64,000 nt of DNA, taken from assembly GCA_028753945.1 (NCBI GenBank), contig JAPNXP010000018.1, positions 1,054,001 through 1,118,000 of the forward strand, written 5' to 3'. This document shows, in pieces, positions 46,101 through 52,100 of the stretch. Within the stretch, counting starts at the first letter, position 1; each line of letters begins with the position of its first letter. The stretch is from Hexactinellida sp. DTS-2022. Taxonomy: Eukaryota > Porifera > Hexactinellida. The position numbers and the translations under genes were made by a program. The notes under the pieces were generated by a model that worked only from the letters and a program-made list of their open reading frames with translations, was not told the origin of the DNA and searched no databases.

Positions 46101-49100
46101 TTACATATAACTGTGTAGTCTACGGATGGATAAGATAACGTTCTACGACGAGTCTTCTAGCGAGGAGGACGAGCTCGCCGTGCCCCTGCCCGAGGGCTGG
46201 GAGGACCGCATAACTCCCACCAATAAGATATATTACGTCAACCACAAGGAGAAGTGCACTCAGTGGGAGCACCCCGTGAACGGGAAGACCAGATCGGTTC
46301 CGGCCTTCCTGCCCTACGGCTGGGGCCGCCAGGAGGACGCGGACGGAAACCGCATTTTCGTAGAGTACCTAGCTCAGCGGGCGGCCTACACGGACCCCAG
46401 ACTCCTAACGAACCCTCACAGAAAGCGGTACGTGCTCAAGGTAGCCAAGGCCCGCGGTTCTTTCGTGGAGAACTCCTTCACTGAGAAGACAACGGCCGCA
46501 GAGGTGATAGAGGGGGTGGACCTGACCGGGAAGGTGGCTATCGTGACAGGGGCGAACTCTGGGATCGGTCTCGAGACCACTCGCTGTCTCGCCTCGCAGG
46601 GCTGTCACGTCATAATGACGTGTCGCAATCTCGCGAATTGTAACACCAAAGCTGAAAGCATTCGCAAGGCGTTTCCAAACGCGAAACTGAGTGTCCTGCA
46701 GCTCGATCTTTCGCAGAAAGAGAGCGTGCGGAGTTTCGCGACTGAGTTCCGCTCGCTGCAGGCCCCGCTGCACATCTTGGTGCTTAACGCCGGCGTGCTT
46801 GGCCTGGACTGGGCGCTCAGCAGCTACGAGTGCGAAATGCAATTCTCCGTAAACTATCTGGGACACTTCCACCTGTTCCTCCTCCTGCGGGACCTGCTTG
46901 CGAGCTCCGCCCCCGCGCGAGTGGTGTGCGTCAGCTCGGAGGCTCACCGCTACACACACATCAGCCACTCCACACTGGACCTAGACGGGCCTCTCTCCAA
47001 GACGCGCCCGCGGGACTACTTCTCCATCACTGCCTACGGGAACTCCAAGCTCTGCTGTCTGTATCTGGCAATGGAGATACACCGGCGACACCAGGCCGAG
47101 GGCATACACGCGTACGCAGTGCATCCGGGAGTCATGGTGCCTACCAACCTGTCTCGACACTGGTATGTGTACCGACTGCTGTTCCTCGCGTCTCGCTGCT
47201 TCACCAAGTCGGTGGCCCAGGGCGCCGCTAGCGTGGTGTATTGCGCCGCTAGCCCCCTCCCGGGCGAGGAGAGCGGACTCTACTACTTCAACTGCCGACC
47301 CTCCCGCCCCTCCCACTCCGCGCAGACGCACCTGCCGGCCGGCTCTCTCTGGGAGCTCTCGGAGAGACTCGTGGGGGCACCAACAGCTGACTCATAATGT
47401 TAATGTACCGAGCTCTGTTTGATAACAGCTGACTATATACTAGTATTGCTCGTTATTACAGAATATTGTATAGTTTGTTACTTTGTGGTCTGTGCATTAG
47501 AGACTGGATGGCAGAGTCTTCTCGGAAGCCCAAGCCGGCGAGAGGGGACTACAAACTGCGGCAGAAAAAGCGCAGACAGTCCGGGGGGCCTGAGGACACG
47601 GGAGCAGTGGACGCGTGGAAAATAGAAAGCTTCAAGCCGGAGCACAACCCGGCCCCCTTCCTGGAGGAGAGCAGCTTCTCGCTGCTGTTCCCGCGCTACC
47701 GAGAGGCCTACCTCAGGGAGGCGTGGCCCGTGGTGGCGCAGGCACTCAAGGCACACGGGGTGACCCCGGAGCTGGACCTCATAGAGGGGAGCATGACTGT
47801 GAGGACCACCAGCAAGACGTGGGATCCCTTCATAATAATAAAGTCCCGCGACCTGATAAAGCTGCTGGCCAGGGGCGTGCCGGTGCAGCAGGCGACGCGC
47901 ATCCTGGAGGACGAGGCGGTGTGTGACGTCATAAAGATAGGCGGGCTGATTAGGAACAGAGACAGGTTCGTGCGGCGGCGACAGCGGCTGCTGGGTCCGC
48001 AGGGCGCCACGCTGAAGGCCCTGGAGCTGCTGACGGGCTGCTACATGCTGGTGCAGGGGAGCACCGTGTGCGTCATAGGCAGCTACGCGGGGCTAAAGAG
48101 CGTCAGGAAGGTCGTCACCGACTGCATGAACAACATACACCCCATCTACAACATCAAGACGCTTATGGTGAAGAGAGAGCTGATGAAGAACCCCGAGTTG
48201 AGCAGCCAGAGCTGGGACAGGTTTCTGCCGAAGTTCAAGAAGGTTAACGTTAAGCGCAAGAAGGTCCCCAGACGGGATAAGGGCCCCTATACGCCCTTTC
48301 CGCCCGCGCCGCCCGAGAGCAAGGTGGACCTGGCGCTGGCCAGCGGCGAGTACTTCCTGGCGGAGCGCGAGAAGGAGGGCATCCGCAGAGAGGCCAAGTC
48401 TCGGAAGCAAAAGGAGGCGCGCGCAGAGAGGAATGAGAGCAGACAGAAGCTCTATGAGCCTCCTCAGGAACCAACCAGCTCTAAAGACACTCAACAACAA
48501 CAACAACAACAACCGGAAGTAGATCTAACTGCTCTGAAGAAGAAAATGTCAAAAAACAAATTTGGAAAGCATAAATCCCGAATTGCTGATTAGAATACGT
48601 AGTTTCTTTTATTTTCCTGACACTTTGAGATAACTAAGTACTGTACTATGTAGCGTAGCCTGAATGAAGCTGACTGCATTCCTATCCCCCTTTGGGTTGC
48701 GAGGTTACTCCCGCTACTCTGCTCACCAGAGAGAGAGAGCTAAGCACTCCGGCAGAATACTGGCCTCTGTGGCTCTCATAACCTTCGGTATTTCCTACGC
48801 GGCGGTCCCCCTGTACCGGCTGTTCTGCCAGGCCACCGGGTACGGCGGGACCACCCTCCGACACAAGGACCCGGCTAAGCTGGAACGCTTGGAGCCGGTC
48901 AAAGAGAGGAAACTGGTTGTTCGCTTCAACGCGGACACCAACGCCTCCATGCAGTGGGAGTTCTCGCCGCAGCAGCGCGAGATACAGCTGGTGCCCGGGG
49001 AGGCGGCGCTCGCCTTCTACTCGGCCTACAACAAAACAGACCGGCCCATAACGGGCATGTCCTCCTACAACGTGCTGCCATTCGACGCGGGACAGTACTT

Positions 49101-52100
49101 CATAAAGATCCAGTGCTTCTGCTTCGAGGAGCAGATCCTCAATCCCGGCGAGCGGGTCGAGCTCCCAGTCTTCTTCTACATCGACCCCGACATATCGACA
49201 GACCCCGCCCTCGCGGCTGTCGACACCATCACGCTCTCCTACACATTCTTTGAGGCCAAGCCGGGCGAGAGTCTCTACTACCAGCTGTCTCCCTCCGTTA
49301 AATAGATACTATTGTATTGTATTGTAATGCATTTAAACATCACTGGGCAGAATTCTTAAAAATTATGATTTTGTTTGGCTGCCATAGCAAAAGTAGAGGT
49401 CCGATCGAATTGGGAATTTCATGGCAGCTAGTACTTATTGTATACTGTTCAAAAATACATCTCTTATGATGATGACAGAGAGGGGCCTTAAGTTAATACT
49501 CAATCAATTAGCTACTGGTTAATGGCTACCAATAAGGAGGGGGTGGAGAGTGCCTTGAGCTTCCCATTGAGGGTGCAGGGAATCCGCGAACAGATCGACT
49601 CGCGTTTCTTACGGCTCCACCAACAGCTGGATACCAGGAGAGATTCTCTGATAGAGAAACTGGAGGAAATCTCACAGGACTATGAGAGCAAGTGCGCGGA
49701 TCAAAGAACCGCTATTTCCCAGCTAGAAGACCTGAAAACACACACGAACAAATCTTTGAAAGAGAACTTAGTGCGAGACTTCGCCACTCAGCACACGAAG
49801 CATATAGAGGAGCAGATCCTAGCTCTGAGACTAAAGACAGAATATACCCCGCAGCCAGTGGTGGCCTGGGAGTGGCAAGAGAGTAGAGTTAGCGAGCTCA
49901 TTGCCGGACTAGGGGGAATAGAGTGTGGAACAGGCTCCCACAGTAAGAACAATAAGTCCAGTGATATTAGTGTAAGTGGTGTCCATAAGGAAATGAATAT
50001 CTCAGGCGGTATAGCCATAGACAGGAGCAGCAATAATATCTACGCTATTGAATTTGATTGTTGTAAACTGGTTGTATTCAGTATTCTCTCCGCAACGAGA
50101 GTTTCTATTTACATTTGGTGACGAACCAAGTCAGTCCGGGCCCCAAGGCATAGCTATTCACAAGAATAGAGTGTATGTGACTCGATGGAGGAGCCACGAA
50201 GTGCAAATGTACAGTTTGGAAGGAAAACTAATCCACAGATCGGGCGGGAAGGGGACTGAGAAAGGGAGATTTAAGTTTCCATACGGCATAACCGTCGATG
50301 AAATTGTTGAAGAGGTTTATGTATGCGACCTGAAAAACAATCGTGTGCAAATATTTCTAACAGATTTAAGCTTTAAACGCATTTTTAATAATTGTAATTT
50401 GTATTGTCCTTTGGACGTGAAAGTGAGAGCAGATTTTGTTTTCATTCTGGATCAATCTACTCCCTGCATGCACATATTCGCTAAGAATGGGGACTCGTTT
50501 AGGGACGTCATTACTCGCGGGAAAGAGAATCAACAAACCGTAAATCCTTGGTTCTTTGAGGTAGACTCGAATAACCATATACTATTGACGGACTATAGCA
50601 AGAACTGTGTGCTTATATTTAACCAAGAAGGAGAGTGTATCTTCCAGATAGGAACAGAGGAGGTCGAGTTCTCCGAGCCCTCTGGTATTGCGATAAGCAA
50701 CGAAGGAAGCATAATAGTAGCCTGTCGTAAGAATGTCGGATGTCTACAAGCGTTCTAATAACGTAACCTATGCGAATACGAACTATAAGTATTTGATATA
50801 ATTATTCGTGTGACGTGCAAATATGTTTACAGTAGAGCCTCTGAACAACGGACACTTTGGGACCGGAACCGTTGTCCGTTATTTAGAGGTTGCTTTCTAT
50901 TAGACATACTGTATGCTAAATAAATAAATCCGTGCCACGAGGGTTGTCCGTTATTTAGAGGTTGTCCGCTATTTGGAGTGTCCGTTATGGGAGGCTCCAC
51001 TGTATTATTATTATAACAATGGGGGAAATAAAATGCTTTTAAACTTAAATTAATTGAATAAACTTATTGGAGCGTACATTAATGACCATGGATGAACAGT
51101 ATAGGATAACAAATATGGGTAATACGCCCCTATCTCTGTAGATGCCTACCAAGATATTAGGAATTCTCCGTCCGCAAGGGAAGTTCCCTCTGCGTCGGAC
51201 GGTCGGGTACCTGGAGCGGGGGAGACTGCTGAAACCTGGAATCGAGAGCGTCGCGATTTACTTTAAACAAACGCTAACAGCTGACACGGGCGTGCGAGAT
51301 TTCGTGTTCTATAATCTCCCCCAGCTGGTGTACGTTAATCCCAATGTTCAGTTCAACACATTCAAGAGTCAGAGCAGGTATAGCAACATTGCGTTCTACC
51401 TGTCAGGGGGGGACAGCATTCAGGTGGATCTGGACGGAATGACTCGAGAGGAGGTTTTGGAAGTGGTGCTTAAAATAGCAGAGAAGAGTCCGGAACATAT
51501 CGAGGCTGACATAAAGCCGTTTAATGTTAATCCTATGTATCCGAAGTATCTTATAAATCCGGCTAACTTTGGCTGGCCTTTCTTCGGACAGCGCAAGTGT
51601 ATTTGTGAGGTACCAGGGCAACTCTCTTGTTCGAAATATATCAAATATTGGCCCAAAGAAATGAGAGAGTACGCACAGAAGTTAAGTGGGATTGGGAAGG
51701 GAAAGAAGGTTGATATTAAAGTAATGGATTTAGAATAGTTAGTTTATGAAAATATTCTATAAAGAATAAATGAATACTTCGCATTATCCTTTGTAACCGA
51801 AGCCTGGGCCGAACTCTTAATTTTTATGCAAATTTTTAATTATTATCATGGAATAGAACGATACCTATTTACCTTTAAATACTATACGCAGAACTCTGTA
51901 ACACAATTATAAATTCACTCATATTAGCAAATATTAACTAACCTATTCAGCTTTAGGATGTATGTCTTGTTATCGATGTCGTAGATGTTGTTAACCTTGC
52001 ATCCCGGCAGTCTACACAGGTAGAGTATACATTATACAGGTTATACAAGTTATAATAATACGTACAATAACACCCTAGCTCTGGCATATAGCTCATTTTT

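Noticed and set aside
46254-48512. Antisense and alternative frames over WWOX and KRR1 (up to 187 codons)
   Set aside because: High-GC shadow frames with no homology; the plus-strand frames match known families end to end.
50074-50087. Considered an ultra-short intron at the NHL frame break
   Set aside because: GTATTCAG is 8 nt, and removing it does not restore the frame; duplication of 7 nt does.
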